A stretch of DNA of 64,000 nucleotides from Duganella sp. Root1480D1 (GTDB taxonomy: Bacteria > Pseudomonadota > Gammaproteobacteria > Burkholderiales > Burkholderiaceae_D): NCBI RefSeq assembly GCF_001427305.1, contig NZ_LMFZ01000050.1, positions 62,001 through 126,000 on the forward strand, in the 5' to 3' direction. Each line of letters starts with the position of its first letter. The stretch's first letter is position 1. Positions 1 to 8,594 of the stretch are shown piece after piece. The notes under the pieces are model-generated. The model was given only the letters and a program-made list of their open reading frames with translations. It ran no database searches and had not been told where the DNA came from. The translations under genes were made by a program, and so were the position numbers.

Positions 1-57
1 CCACCAGGTGGCGGCAGCAGCGCGGTAGCCAGCGATGGTGTCGTTCAGCTTTGCCAT
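1..57 (-). CDS. gspM: Type II secretion protein GspM, N-terminal fragment
   Basis: Only the first 19 codons are inside the window, reading MAKLNDTIAGYR and onward, so the gene runs off the left edge. Its ATG overlaps the gspL stop codon in an ATGA arrangement, which implies translational coupling. GspM is the bitopic inner-membrane partner of GspL in the type II secretion platform. The assignment rests on position directly after gspL in the canonical G-H-I-J-K-L-M order; the fragment is too short to recognise by sequence alone. Confidence 0.7.
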   Translation of the reverse strand, partial: MAKLNDTIAGYRAAAATWW

Positions 58-1292
58 CACTTGCCCCCTGCCTTCACCTGCCACACGCCGGGGCCGGTTT
101 CGGTGGCGCTCATCTTGCGCTGGGCCAGTGCGGCCTGCACCTGCGCCAGCGCGTTGGCGTCGACGCTGTTCGGCTTGAACTTGACCGTCATGCTGCGTTC
201 CTTGTATTCGATGCCTGCCACCGCTTCGCGGTTGGGCAGCACGGCCAGCGCTTCGCCCAGCGCGGCGCTCATATTGGTAAATTCATCGGGACCGCCGCCA
301 CCGCCGGCGGCAGCGCGCGCCCGGGCGATATTCTTGCGCATCTGGTCCGCCGGATCGCCGCTCACCGGCTGGTTGGGATAGGCAGCGCGGAATACCTGGG
401 TCATGTTCTGGGTCAGCGCCTTGGCTTCGGCCCTCAGGCGCAGCCATTCCCAGTTCATGCCGACGATATTGACCAGCACCGCCGCAATGGCGATGCGGTA
501 AGGCCATTTCCAGCGCGCCCAGGCACGGGCGGTGGCGCCGCTGACGGCACCCAGGCCTGCAGCCAGGTCGAATGGCACTGCCTTGGCAGCTGCAATGCGG
601 TGCACCCAGTTGTCTTCTTCAATCGTGATGCCCGGCACATTGGCTGCCGCTGCGGCATATTCGGCGCGCTGGGCCGGCGCCACATACAGGGTGACCGGGG
701 CTTCGCCGGCCAGCGCGCGCACGGTATGCAGGGCTGGTTCGGCAGCATTCGGCAGGGTCAGGCCCAGGCCTTCGTTGGGCGCACTGCGCAAGGTCAGCTC
801 CAGGCCGGCATCGTCCACGCCCAGGGCGGCGGACACGCTGCCCGGCGCCAGCGGCAGGCTCAATTGCACCGGCAGCGCCGATACGCCATGCGCGCCTTGC
901 GCCACCAGGGCCTTGACCAGCACTTCCAGCCAGGCGCGGTTGGCCACGGCCACAACGCGTTCGTCGCTGTCGCCGCTGGCGGGAGCCAGGGCCAGCACGC
1001 AGTCGGCCGGATCGCCCAGCACTTGTTCTTCCACCAGGTTAGGCAGGGCGGCCTTCAGGCGGGCGCCCGACAGCGGCGGCATTTTGACCTTCAGCAGCGA
1101 GACATCGGCAGCGGCCAGCAGCAGCACCACGCGGCGCGCGCTCGACACCAGCTCGCCCAGGTTGCCCAGCGCGCCGGCGCCCTGCTGCATCACATTGCCG
1201 CCATCGCCCACCAGCGCGAACTGGCAGCTCGCCGGCACGCCGTTGTCGGCGGCTGCGGCGCGGGCCGGATACCGAATGTAGAGTGTTGTCAA
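57..1292 (-). CDS. gspL: Type II secretion system protein GspL
   Basis: This 411-residue protein has the GspL layout: a cytoplasmic actin-like half of about 260 residues, one membrane span near residues 262-280 (WPYRIAIAAVLVNIVGM), and a periplasmic ferredoxin-like half. GspL links the GspE ATPase to the inner-membrane platform and to GspM. A Gly-rich run (AAAGGGGGPDE) interrupts the periplasmic part. The gene sits 20 bases after gspK and overlaps gspM, so it belongs to one transcript beginning at gspG. Length is typical for the family. Confidence 0.9.
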   Translation of the reverse strand: MTTLYIRYPARAAAADNGVPASCQFALVGDGGNVMQQGAGALGNLGELVSSARRVVLLLAAADVSLLKVKMPPLSGARLKAALPNLVEEQVLGDPADCVLALAPASGDSDERVVAVANRAWLEVLVKALVAQGAHGVSALPVQLSLPLAPGSVSAALGVDDAGLELTLRSAPNEGLGLTLPNAAEPALHTVRALAGEAPVTLYVAPAQRAEYAAAAANVPGITIEEDNWVHRIAAAKAVPFDLAAGLGAVSGATARAWARWKWPYRIAIAAVLVNIVGMNWEWLRLRAEAKALTQNMTQVFRAAYPNQPVSGDPADQMRKNIARARAAAGGGGGPDEFTNMSAALGEALAVLPNREAVAGIEYKERSMTVKFKPNSVDANALAQVQAALAQRKMSATETGPGVWQVKAGGK

Positions 1293-1312
1293 AGCTGGCC
1301 TTCCCTATTTCC

Positions 1313-2293
1313 TTAAATTTCCCGTATCCACACCACCTGGGTGCCGTTCTGGTCGCGGTGGATCAGCGACCACGACACCAGTTCCGCCCGATCCAGCTTC
1401 ACCCGGCTCATCACCAGGAAGTAGTCGCTGCGGCAGTCCATGTCGCTGTCCTGCAGCAGCGGCGGCTTACCCGCGTTCTGCTTGAAGTTGCCGACGTTGA
1501 GGAAGGGAGCGCGCTTGCGCGCCACCACCAGGTTCTGCCCCTCCGACACCGAGCCGTTGATCAAGGCCGCCAGGATTTCCGCCGGCGCCGTGTTGACGTT
1601 GATCGGCGTCGCAGCGGGCAAGACAACCACCAGGTCGCGCAGCTTGTCGATGGCTTTCTGGTCAAAGCCCGCCACCGACAGCAAATCCTCGGCCCGCAGC
1701 ATCTTCATCGGCTGTCCGCTGCCCGGAGGCACCGCTTCGACATCCGGCGACGGCGGGCTTCCCGGCGGCTGCTGCAACAGGCCAGCGCCCTCGCTGCGCG
1801 CAACCTGGATCGCCACAGCCTTGGCCAGCGACGGGTCAAGCTGCAGGATTTGCAGCAGGCGGGCAAATACCGCCACCTGTTTCTTGTTGATGCCGCCAGC
1901 CCCGGTCGTACTGGCCAGATTCGCAAGATTGTAGCGCGATTGTGCGTCGTAATTCTGTCCAGAAATGGTCGCGTCGAAAGTTTCGCCTTCAATCTTTTCG
2001 CGTTTGACGAAGTCGTCGAGCCGCGTTTCGGCCAGCGGCGTGGCCCACAGGCCGTCAGCGCGCGTCATGCTACGGCTATCGAGCATGTCCTGGCGCAGGA
2101 TAAGCCTCGCCAGATCAAGCCCGGAGCGCACAATCCAGCGCGTTTGGGAGTGCAGGCGCTGGTTTTCAATCGAGCGCACCTGCACCTGCTGCTGCCAGAA
2201 CAGGCTGGCCACGATGGTCACGGCCAGGGTGGTTAACAGTAGCGCCGTAACAACAGCTACACCGCGCTGGCGGGCCGGAATGCGTCGTTTCAT
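1313..2293 (-). CDS. gspK: Type II secretion minor pseudopilin GspK
   Basis: The product is 326 residues. The start MKRRIPARQRG is chosen because it places a prepilin cleavage site G11/V12 directly before a hydrophobic helix (VAVVTALLLTT). As is characteristic of GspK, the mature N-terminus lacks Glu at position 5, which the other pseudopilins have. GspK is the large tip subunit that caps the pseudopilus with GspI and GspJ. The start overlaps the end of gspJ by four bases. A longer open frame continues upstream inside gspJ but has no prepilin signal and is rejected as the start. Confidence 0.93.
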   Translation of the reverse strand: MKRRIPARQRGVAVVTALLLTTLAVTIVASLFWQQQVQVRSIENQRLHSQTRWIVRSGLDLARLILRQDMLDSRSMTRADGLWATPLAETRLDDFVKREKIEGETFDATISGQNYDAQSRYNLANLASTTGAGGINKKQVAVFARLLQILQLDPSLAKAVAIQVARSEGAGLLQQPPGSPPSPDVEAVPPGSGQPMKMLRAEDLLSVAGFDQKAIDKLRDLVVVLPAATPINVNTAPAEILAALINGSVSEGQNLVVARKRAPFLNVGNFKQNAGKPPLLQDSDMDCRSDYFLVMSRVKLDRAELVSWSLIHRDQNGTQVVWIREI

Positions 2294-2964
2294 ACGGACC
2301 CCAGCAGGAAAACTTTGACCAGCGGCGCCGGCTGCCCCTGGATTTGCAGCGAGATTTCCAGCCCGCTCGGGCCTTCCGCCTTGTTCGCCGCCGCGGCCTT
2401 CGCCATCAAATCCTTGCATTTGTTCGGGTCGGGATCTGCGCACTTCGGCTCGGATGCCGAAGTCGCTGAATTGCCCGGCTGGCGCCAGCCGCCGCCCTCC
2501 CACACCCGGAATTCCATATTGGCGACGCCAGACTGCAAGCCCACCGGCGACTGCGGACCCGATTGTTCGAGGGCGGCTTTCCACAGCGCGTCGAGTTCGA
2601 TCAGGTCGCGTGCGCCGCGCGATTCGGTGCGCGACAGCAGGCCGTCGCGGATGGTGTAGCTGACCACCTGGAGCTGGGACGCCGCATTCTCGACCATCAC
2701 GGTACGCACGAAAACCAGGCGGTTGTTCTCGGCCAGCATAGTCTGGCGCTCGCGCAGCAAGGGCTTGTCGGCGATCTGTTCCAGGTCGCTTTGCATCTGG
2801 GCGAAGGTGAGCTGGGTGCCGCGCGTCTGCTCCATGTTCAGCGTGAGCTGCTCGCGCGAACGCACGATGCCATCCAGGCCACGCCAACCCAGCACGGCAA
2901 CGATGGCCAGCACGGTGATCGCCACCAGCAGTTCAATCAAGGTAAAGCCGCGCGCGTTCTTCAT
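2290..2964 (-). CDS. gspJ: Type II secretion minor pseudopilin GspJ
   Basis: The 224-residue product begins MKNARG followed by FTLIELLVAI, a type IV prepilin signal cleaved by the prepilin peptidase after Gly6, with Glu at mature position 5. Its size and place between gspI and gspK match GspJ, part of the I-J-K tip complex that primes the pseudopilus. The stop overlaps gspK and the start overlaps gspI by four bases each, indicating coupled translation. Confidence 0.93.
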   Translation of the reverse strand: MKNARGFTLIELLVAITVLAIVAVLGWRGLDGIVRSREQLTLNMEQTRGTQLTFAQMQSDLEQIADKPLLRERQTMLAENNRLVFVRTVMVENAASQLQVVSYTIRDGLLSRTESRGARDLIELDALWKAALEQSGPQSPVGLQSGVANMEFRVWEGGGWRQPGNSATSASEPKCADPDPNKCKDLMAKAAAANKAEGPSGLEISLQIQGQPAPLVKVFLLGSV

Positions 2965-3323
2965 TCTTGCAGCACCAGTTGATTCAGCGACGTGATGCGG
3001 CGCTCCGGCGCGCTGGCGTCGAACACGCTCACCTCGATGCGGCGCATGCGCGGGTTCGGCAGGGAGTACACCACTTCTTCACAAATGAACTTGAAATCGG
3101 CTTGCGGGCATTCGAAGGTGGTCTTGCCCGGCGCCGGCCAGACCTTGGCCAGCCGCACTTGCACCATGCGGTTCTCGGCCGACCAGATGGCCATCATATT
3201 GGTGCGCAGGCCTTCGCTGTTCTGCGTCAGGCTACCCATGGCGCGCAAGGCAGCGCCCAGCGCGGTGCAGACGATCAGCAGCGCCACCAGCACTTCCAGC
3301 AGGGTAAAGCCTCTTTGCCGCAT
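2961..3323 (-). CDS. gspI: Type II secretion minor pseudopilin GspI
   Basis: The 120-residue product starts MRQRG followed by FTLLEVLVALLIV, a prepilin signal with cleavage after Gly5 and Glu at mature position 5. The short length and the position between gspH and gspJ are those of GspI, which initiates pseudopilus tip assembly by recruiting GspJ and GspK. Two cysteines (FECPQ and FICEE) could form a disulfide in the periplasm. It overlaps gspJ by four bases and starts three bases after the gspH stop. Confidence 0.93.
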   Translation of the reverse strand: MRQRGFTLLEVLVALLIVCTALGAALRAMGSLTQNSEGLRTNMMAIWSAENRMVQVRLAKVWPAPGKTTFECPQADFKFICEEVVYSLPNPRMRRIEVSVFDASAPERRITSLNQLVLQE

Positions 3324-3326
3324 TCT

Positions 3327-3833
3327 TCAGTCCACCGTGAAATGGCCGACGCCGTCGGCACGGATGATGGCGCGCAGGTCGCCGCTGGCCATGGTCAGCA
3401 TGAACGGCCGGTCGACCGGCTCGCGGCCGAAGACAATGCGCATGGTACCCGGCACATTGGTCGGCGGGTCGAGCAGCAGCGTCATGGGGCTGAACTGGAA
3501 CGGGCGTTCGCGCAGCAGGTCGTCCTGCGGCAGCGTCTCCCAGGTTTTGTCGTTGCGCACCAGGAAGCGGTAGCTGTCCGGCCCCGCCTCGAAGGCGATC
3601 GGGCGGTTGCGCACGATGGCTTCATCGCGCGCCAGCTGCATCAGGAGCGCAATACGCTGCGCTTCCTTCTGCATGGCCTGCGCCTGGGACGGCGCGACAT
3701 TCATCACGGTCAGGCCGAGCGTAATGCCGATGATGACCAGCACCACCAGCAGCTCGATCAGCGTGAATCCAAACGAATGCGCCGCCGAATGCGCAGCCGA
3801 ACGCTTAAATTTCCCAGGAACCGATATCTGCAT
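3327..3833 (-). CDS. gspH: Type II secretion minor pseudopilin GspH
   Basis: From the ATG at 3833 the product is 168 residues: a leader of 22 residues ending in FG, then FTLIELLVVLVIIGI, the prepilin signal with Glu at mature position 5. This start overlaps the end of gspG by 29 bases; the open frame extends to 3890, but that would give an unusually long leader. Two copies of an AAHS-type motif lie in the leader. GspH is a minor pseudopilin located below the tip complex. The start remains uncertain because both ATGs lie inside gspG. Confidence 0.88.
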   Translation of the reverse strand: MQISVPGKFKRSAAHSAAHSFGFTLIELLVVLVIIGITLGLTVMNVAPSQAQAMQKEAQRIALLMQLARDEAIVRNRPIAFEAGPDSYRFLVRNDKTWETLPQDDLLRERPFQFSPMTLLLDPPTNVPGTMRIVFGREPVDRPFMLTMASGDLRAIIRADGVGHFTVD

Positions 3834-4239
3834 CGTCGCCGCTGCCGCCTGGCTGGCCGTCGGCGCCATAAGAGAACACATCGATTTCACCCTTTACGCC
3901 CGGGGACAGGAACTGGTACGGGTTGCCCCATGGGTCCTTCGGCATTTTTTCCAGGTACGGCGCCTTCCAGCCGTTGGCGGCCGGGCCGGCGGTCGGCTTG
4001 GACATCAGGGCTTGCAGGCCCTGTTCCGTGGTCGGGTAGCGCTGGTTATCCAGCTTGTACATCTTCAGCGCCTGCATGATGGTGGAGATTTCGACCTTGG
4101 CGGCGGCAGTCTTGGACTGGCCGACCCGGTCGAGCACCTTAGGCAGCACCAGGGCCGCCAGCACGCCCATGATCACCACGACAACCATGATCTCGATCAG
4201 CGTGAAGCCGCCGGAGCGGCGTTTGCTTGGTTTTTGCAT
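3805..4239 (-). CDS. gspG: Type II secretion major pseudopilin GspG
   Basis: The 144-residue product starts MQKPSKRRSGG followed by FTLIEIMVVVVIMGVLAALV, the strongest prepilin signal of the cluster. The C-terminal part carries the major-pseudopilin features KYKLDNxRYPTTEQGLQAL, DPWGNPYQ and a final Asp-rich calcium-binding loop (GSGDDADIG). GspG polymerises into the periplasmic pseudopilus. An alternative GTG start lies three codons upstream at 4248. A -10-like TATACT (minus strand, 4265-4270) lies just upstream, so gspG may head this transcript; gspC, D, E and F are not in the window. Confidence 0.95.
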   Translation of the reverse strand: MQKPSKRRSGGFTLIEIMVVVVIMGVLAALVLPKVLDRVGQSKTAAAKVEISTIMQALKMYKLDNQRYPTTEQGLQALMSKPTAGPAANGWKAPYLEKMPKDPWGNPYQFLSPGVKGEIDVFSYGADGQPGGSGDDADIGSWEI

Positions 4240-4276
4240 AAGATTCACGAAAAATTAAACTGGCAGTATAAGTGAT

Positions 4277-6403
4277 TCAATCGTGCTTGCGGCCAAATGC
4301 GGCTGCGTGGCGCAACACCCCGTCGTTGGAACCGGCGATATTCGACGGCACCGCTTCCAGCGGCTTCACCGCAGGCACGCCGGCGACGAAAGGCTTGATG
4401 CCCAGCGCCTCGTCCACTTCCTTGGGATAGATCACCTGGCCACGCGTGATCACGGCGGATACCTTGCGCAGGTCCTGGATATCCCTGGTCGGGTCGCCGT
4501 CGACCAGCACCAGGTCGGCCAGCTTGCCGGTTTCGATGCTGCCGCGGTCGCCGCTGGTGCGGGTGTAGCGGGCACCGTTGCGGGTAGCGATCTGGATCGC
4601 TTCGGCCGGGGTCAGGCCCGCCTTCACCAGCAAGGCCAGCTCCGAATGCAGGGTGAAGCCGGCCAGGTCGTCGGTGCCGGCCACGATCGGCACGCCGGCT
4701 TTATGCAGGGTGCCGACGAACTGCACCATCTTGGCGAAAGATTTCTCGTAGCGCGCCTGGGTGGCGGCATCCGGGATCTTCATGGTGCCGACGTGGAAGC
4801 CGCGCGCCACGTCAGGCGGCATATTGCCTTCCACTGCCGCCCACGGTTCGTTGACGTCGCCGTCCTTCTGCTTCAGGAAGGCGAAGGTGGCCAGGGTCGG
4901 GTCGATCACGATCTGCTTTTTCTTCAGCGTGCCGACGAAGTCCTTCACTTCCTTCGAGTTGAAGTCCAGGTCCGCGACTTTTTCGGCCGGCAGGTAGAAG
5001 CGCTCCAGGCTGCGGGTTTCCACGCCCGGCTTGAACAGGAAGTTCAGCATGACCTGGTTGATGTGCTGCAGCTCGTCGTAGCCGGCATCCAGCGCCTGCT
5101 GGGCGCGCAGGCCGGCCGGCACGTGGCCGGAGACGCGCATGCCGCGCGAATGGGCGTAGGCCACGGTGTCCTTCAGGATCTCTTTCGGGAAGGAGTTGTA
5201 GATCTTCAGTTGCGGGTAGCCATGCTCGGCGTACCAGTCGATGGCGCGCTTGGACTGCTCCAGCGTCTTCACCACGAAGCCGCCGTTCGACGAATACGGG
5301 CTTTCGCCTTCCAGGAAGCCGGCCGGCACGATTTGCGGCGCCAGCAGCTTGCCGCCCGCAGTCTCGTCGATCATCATCTGCAGCTGGGCGTTGTCATTGC
5401 CCATGTCGCGCAGCGTGGTCACGCCGGCAGCAACGTGCAGCGCGCCTTCCCAGCGGCCGATGTGGCCGTGCATGTCGAACAGTCCTGGCAGCATGATGCG
5501 GCCCGCGGCATCGATCTCGTTGACGGCGCCGCGTACCGGCGAACCGGCCGGCATGATGGCGGCGATGCGGCCGCGCAGCACATACACGTCGGACGGTGCG
5601 CCGACGGTGGCCTTGTTGCTGTCAAAAATGCGGGCGTTCTTCACCACCGTCAGGCCTTGCAGCGGGTGCTGCAGCTTGGCGGCCATGTCGTTCAGCATTT
5701 TCGCTTCGGCAGCTTTCTGGCGCTCGGCCAGCAGCTTGCCGTTGCCTTGCCAGCCCTCGATGGCGAACACGAAGGTGCCCGGCTCGACGACGGCGAACAG
5801 GGAGGGATTGGCGCCCTTGGTGATCCACAGGAATTTCGGGCTCAGCCCCAGGCCGGTCTGCGCCACCAGTTGCACCTGCTGCGACTGGCCGCCAGGGCCC
5901 GCAACCTGCACTTCATCGAGCACGACCTGCTTCAAGGTCCCGGAAGGCAGCAGCGGGATGCTGGCGTTCGGCGTCTTGGCCAGTGCGGCAATCGCGCGCG
6001 AGTCGACTTCGAAGCTGCCGTTCAGCGCGACGTAGACGGCCGGGCCGTTGACATCTGTTGCGCCTTGCTCGGTGGTGGACTTCCAGGAGGCCTTGTCGCC
6101 GTTGCGCTCAAAGACTTCGTCCACCACTGCGCCGAAGGTCGAATTGCCTTTGGAATGGTAGTGCGACATGGTGCCGTCGGCAGCCAGGCGGAATTCTTCG
6201 GTCAGCTCGGGACCGCGGCCATTGTCCTTGTAAATGTAGCGAACCTTGGTCAAGCCGTCGTCGTGGTTTTCCACCACCTGCTCGCCCATCTGCTTGCCGT
6301 TGTTTTCGGAAATGATGAGATAGCGGGTGGTTTGCGTGACTGCCGCCTGTGCGCTGAACGCACTTGCGATCGCCAACGCCAGGACGGCGGAAACTCGCTT
6401 CAT
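4277..6403 (-). CDS. Exported amidohydrolase-family protein with N-terminal extension
   Basis: This 708-residue protein starts with a signal peptide (cleavage near AQAAV, residue 20). The first 250 residues do not resemble the hydrolase fold. A metal-dependent amidohydrolase domain follows: LPGLFDMHGHIG with H312 and H314, then VSGHVPAG near residue 427 and GTDDLAG near residue 580, which supply further metal ligands. The late segment (ETGKLADLVLVDGDP) is typical of the imidazolonepropionase-like subgroup, many of which are peptidases or lactonases. The substrate cannot be named. It lies 15 bases downstream of moeB, probably in the same transcript. Confidence 0.88.
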   Translation of the reverse strand: MKRVSAVLALAIASAFSAQAAVTQTTRYLIISENNGKQMGEQVVENHDDGLTKVRYIYKDNGRGPELTEEFRLAADGTMSHYHSKGNSTFGAVVDEVFERNGDKASWKSTTEQGATDVNGPAVYVALNGSFEVDSRAIAALAKTPNASIPLLPSGTLKQVVLDEVQVAGPGGQSQQVQLVAQTGLGLSPKFLWITKGANPSLFAVVEPGTFVFAIEGWQGNGKLLAERQKAAEAKMLNDMAAKLQHPLQGLTVVKNARIFDSNKATVGAPSDVYVLRGRIAAIMPAGSPVRGAVNEIDAAGRIMLPGLFDMHGHIGRWEGALHVAAGVTTLRDMGNDNAQLQMMIDETAGGKLLAPQIVPAGFLEGESPYSSNGGFVVKTLEQSKRAIDWYAEHGYPQLKIYNSFPKEILKDTVAYAHSRGMRVSGHVPAGLRAQQALDAGYDELQHINQVMLNFLFKPGVETRSLERFYLPAEKVADLDFNSKEVKDFVGTLKKKQIVIDPTLATFAFLKQKDGDVNEPWAAVEGNMPPDVARGFHVGTMKIPDAATQARYEKSFAKMVQFVGTLHKAGVPIVAGTDDLAGFTLHSELALLVKAGLTPAEAIQIATRNGARYTRTSGDRGSIETGKLADLVLVDGDPTRDIQDLRKVSAVITRGQVIYPKEVDEALGIKPFVAGVPAVKPLEAVPSNIAGSNDGVLRHAAAFGRKHD

Positions 6404-6418
6404 TATTGGATCTCCTGT

Positions 6419-7171
6419 TTATTGATGTTGTGTCCCGCACACAGGACAGGCTTCGTTGCGGGTGATGCTAATGCTGTTCCACTCCATGCGCAATCCATCC
6501 AGCAGCAGCAGGCGGCCGGACAGCGATTCGCCGATGCCCATCACCAGCTTGAGCGCTTCGGCTGCCTGCATGGCGCCGACCACGCCCACCAGCGGCGCGA
6601 ACACGCCCATGGTGGAGCAGGCCACGTCTTCAAATGGCTGGTCTTGCGGGAACAGGCAGGAATAGCAAGGTCCGGACACCCGCGTATCGAATACGCTGAC
6701 CTGCCCGTCGAAGCGGATCACGGCGCCCGACACCAGCGGCACGCGATGCGCCACGCAAGCACGGTTGACGGCATGGCGGGTCTTGAAGTTGTCGGTGCAA
6801 TCGAGCACCACGTCGTGCTGCGCCACCAGCGCTGCCAGGCGCGCATCGTCGACGCGCTCGACCAGGGCATTCACCTGGCATTCAGGATTGATGGCATTCA
6901 GCGTGGTGCGCGCCGATTCCGCCTTGGGCTGGCCGACACGCTCGGTGGTGTGGGCGATCTGGCGCTGCAGGTTGGTCAGGTCGACGCTGTCATGGTCGAC
7001 GATGGTCAGTTGGCCGATGCCGGCCGAGGCCAGGTAGAGCGCGGCCGGCGAACCGAGGCCGCCGGCGCCGATCACCAGCGCCCTGCCCTGCAACATCGCC
7101 TGCTGCCCCTCGATGCCGATTTCATCGAGTAGGATGTGGCGCGAATAACGCAGCAACTGCTGGTCGTTCAT
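6419..7171 (-). CDS. moeB: ThiF/MoeB-family adenylyltransferase
   Basis: The 250-residue protein adenylates the C-terminal Gly-Gly of a ubiquitin-like sulfur carrier (MoaD for molybdopterin, ThiS for thiamine). It shows the nucleotide-binding loop GAGGLGSPAALYLASAG, the NLQRQ segment that follows it, the catalytic Asp in VVLDCTDNFKTR, and the zinc-binding pairs CYSC and CPVC near the C-terminus. The tail is short and no rhodanese domain is fused. It follows the S41 protease with no spacer, an order often seen in this bacterial group. MoeB and ThiF cannot be separated from sequence alone. Confidence 0.92.
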   Translation of the reverse strand: MNDQQLLRYSRHILLDEIGIEGQQAMLQGRALVIGAGGLGSPAALYLASAGIGQLTIVDHDSVDLTNLQRQIAHTTERVGQPKAESARTTLNAINPECQVNALVERVDDARLAALVAQHDVVLDCTDNFKTRHAVNRACVAHRVPLVSGAVIRFDGQVSVFDTRVSGPCYSCLFPQDQPFEDVACSTMGVFAPLVGVVGAMQAAEALKLVMGIGESLSGRLLLLDGLRMEWNSISITRNEACPVCGTQHQ

Positions 7172-8578
7172 TTACTGCGCTGCTAGTTCCGGCTTGGCGG
7201 TCTTCACCGGCAAGCCTTTGAAATGGCGCAGTGCCTGTTCGAGCTGGAAGTCGTCCTTGCCGCCGAACTCGAAAGGCTTCTGCTTTTTCGCGGCGGCCAG
7301 GAGGCGCTGCTCTTCTTCCAGTTCGTCGCGGCGGATGCGCCCTTGCTTGTCTTCTTCGCCGTCGCCGTTGGCCAGGTGTTTCTGCAAGTCCGCTTCGCGC
7401 AGGCGCAGGCTGTTGATGGCATCGCCTTCCGAGGTTTCGTCCACCAGCACGTCGGGCACGATGCCCTTGGCCTGGATGCCGCGGCCGTTCGGCGTGAAGT
7501 AGCGCGCGGTGGTCAGCTTGACGGCCGAATCGGCGGTGATCTGGCGCAGCGTCTGCACCGAACCCTTGCCGAAAGTCTGGCTGCCCATCACGATGGCGCG
7601 CTTGTAGTCCTGCAAGGCGCCGGCCACGATTTCGGAAGCCGAGGCGGAGCCGCCATTGACCAGCACCACCATCGGTACGGTTTTCAGCGCGGCCGGCAGC
7701 TTGGCCAGCGGGTCGCCGCCGCTGCGGCTGGAATAGTTTTCCGACGTGGCGTGGAAAGCCTGCTTGGAATCGGCCAGTTGGCCGTCGGTCGACACCACCA
7801 GCGCATCCTTCGGCAGGAAGGCGGCCGAAACGCCGACCGCACCCTGCACCACGCCTCCCGGGTCGTTGCGCAGGTCCAGCACCAGGCCCTTGATGTTCGG
7901 GTTCCTGGCATACAGGGCGCTGAGCTTCTTCGCCATGTCTTCCACTGTCGGTTCCTGGAATTGCGAGATGCGCAGCCAGGCGTAGTCCGGCTCCACCATC
8001 TTCAGCTTCACGCTTTGCACGCGGATTTCTTCGCGCACGATGGGAATCAGCAGCGGCTTTTCTTCATCCTTGCGCGACACCGTCAGCACCACCTTGGTGC
8101 GCGGCTCGCCGCGCATTTTCTTGATCGCTTCGTCCAGCGACAGGCCTTTCAGCGGCTGGCTGTCGAGGCGGGTAATCAGGTCGCCCGCCTTGATGCCGGC
8201 GCGCCAGGCTGGCGAATCCTCGATCGGCGCCACCACCTTGATGTAGCCGTCTTCCACGCCGACCTCGATGCCGATGCCGACAAACTTGCCGTGGATGGAT
8301 TCGCGCATTTCCTTGAATGCGGCCTTATCGAGGTAGGTGGAATGCGGATCGAGCGAGGACACCATGCCCGCGATGGCGTCCTGCAGCAGCTTCTTGTCGT
8401 CGACCTGTTCGACGTAGTCGGTTTTGATCAGGCTGAACACTTCGGACAGGGTGCGCAGTTCTTCCAGCGGCAAAGGCGTCGCGGCCTTTTGCGCAAGGGC
8501 GGAAAACTGCATCGAGACGGCTATGCCAGCCACCATACCAAGGCCGACCAGGCCCAGACTCTTCGTTTTGTTGCCCAT
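7172..8578 (-). CDS. ctpA: S41 C-terminal processing peptidase with PDZ domain
   Basis: From the ATG at 8578 the product is 468 residues, with an N-terminal membrane or signal segment (residues 8-30), a PDZ domain near residues 95-175 and an S41 protease domain. The catalytic dyad is visible as S313 in GGSASASEI and K338 in TFGKGSVQ, the usual 25-residue spacing. It trims periplasmic substrates, often peptidoglycan hydrolases or lipoproteins. It lies 16 bases downstream of envC, which fits joint control of cell-wall hydrolysis. The C-terminus is acidic/basic and low in complexity. Confidence 0.94.
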   Translation of the reverse strand: MGNKTKSLGLVGLGMVAGIAVSMQFSALAQKAATPLPLEELRTLSEVFSLIKTDYVEQVDDKKLLQDAIAGMVSSLDPHSTYLDKAAFKEMRESIHGKFVGIGIEVGVEDGYIKVVAPIEDSPAWRAGIKAGDLITRLDSQPLKGLSLDEAIKKMRGEPRTKVVLTVSRKDEEKPLLIPIVREEIRVQSVKLKMVEPDYAWLRISQFQEPTVEDMAKKLSALYARNPNIKGLVLDLRNDPGGVVQGAVGVSAAFLPKDALVVSTDGQLADSKQAFHATSENYSSRSGGDPLAKLPAALKTVPMVVLVNGGSASASEIVAGALQDYKRAIVMGSQTFGKGSVQTLRQITADSAVKLTTARYFTPNGRGIQAKGIVPDVLVDETSEGDAINSLRLREADLQKHLANGDGEEDKQGRIRRDELEEEQRLLAAAKKQKPFEFGGKDDFQLEQALRHFKGLPVKTAKPELAAQ

Positions 8579-8594
8579 TGATTGCTTTCCGCCG

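Noticed and set aside
4283-7132. 949-codon plus-strand open frame
   Set aside because: It lies opposite the amidohydrolase and moeB genes, has the biased His/Gln/Arg composition of an antisense GC-rich frame and no recognisable domain.
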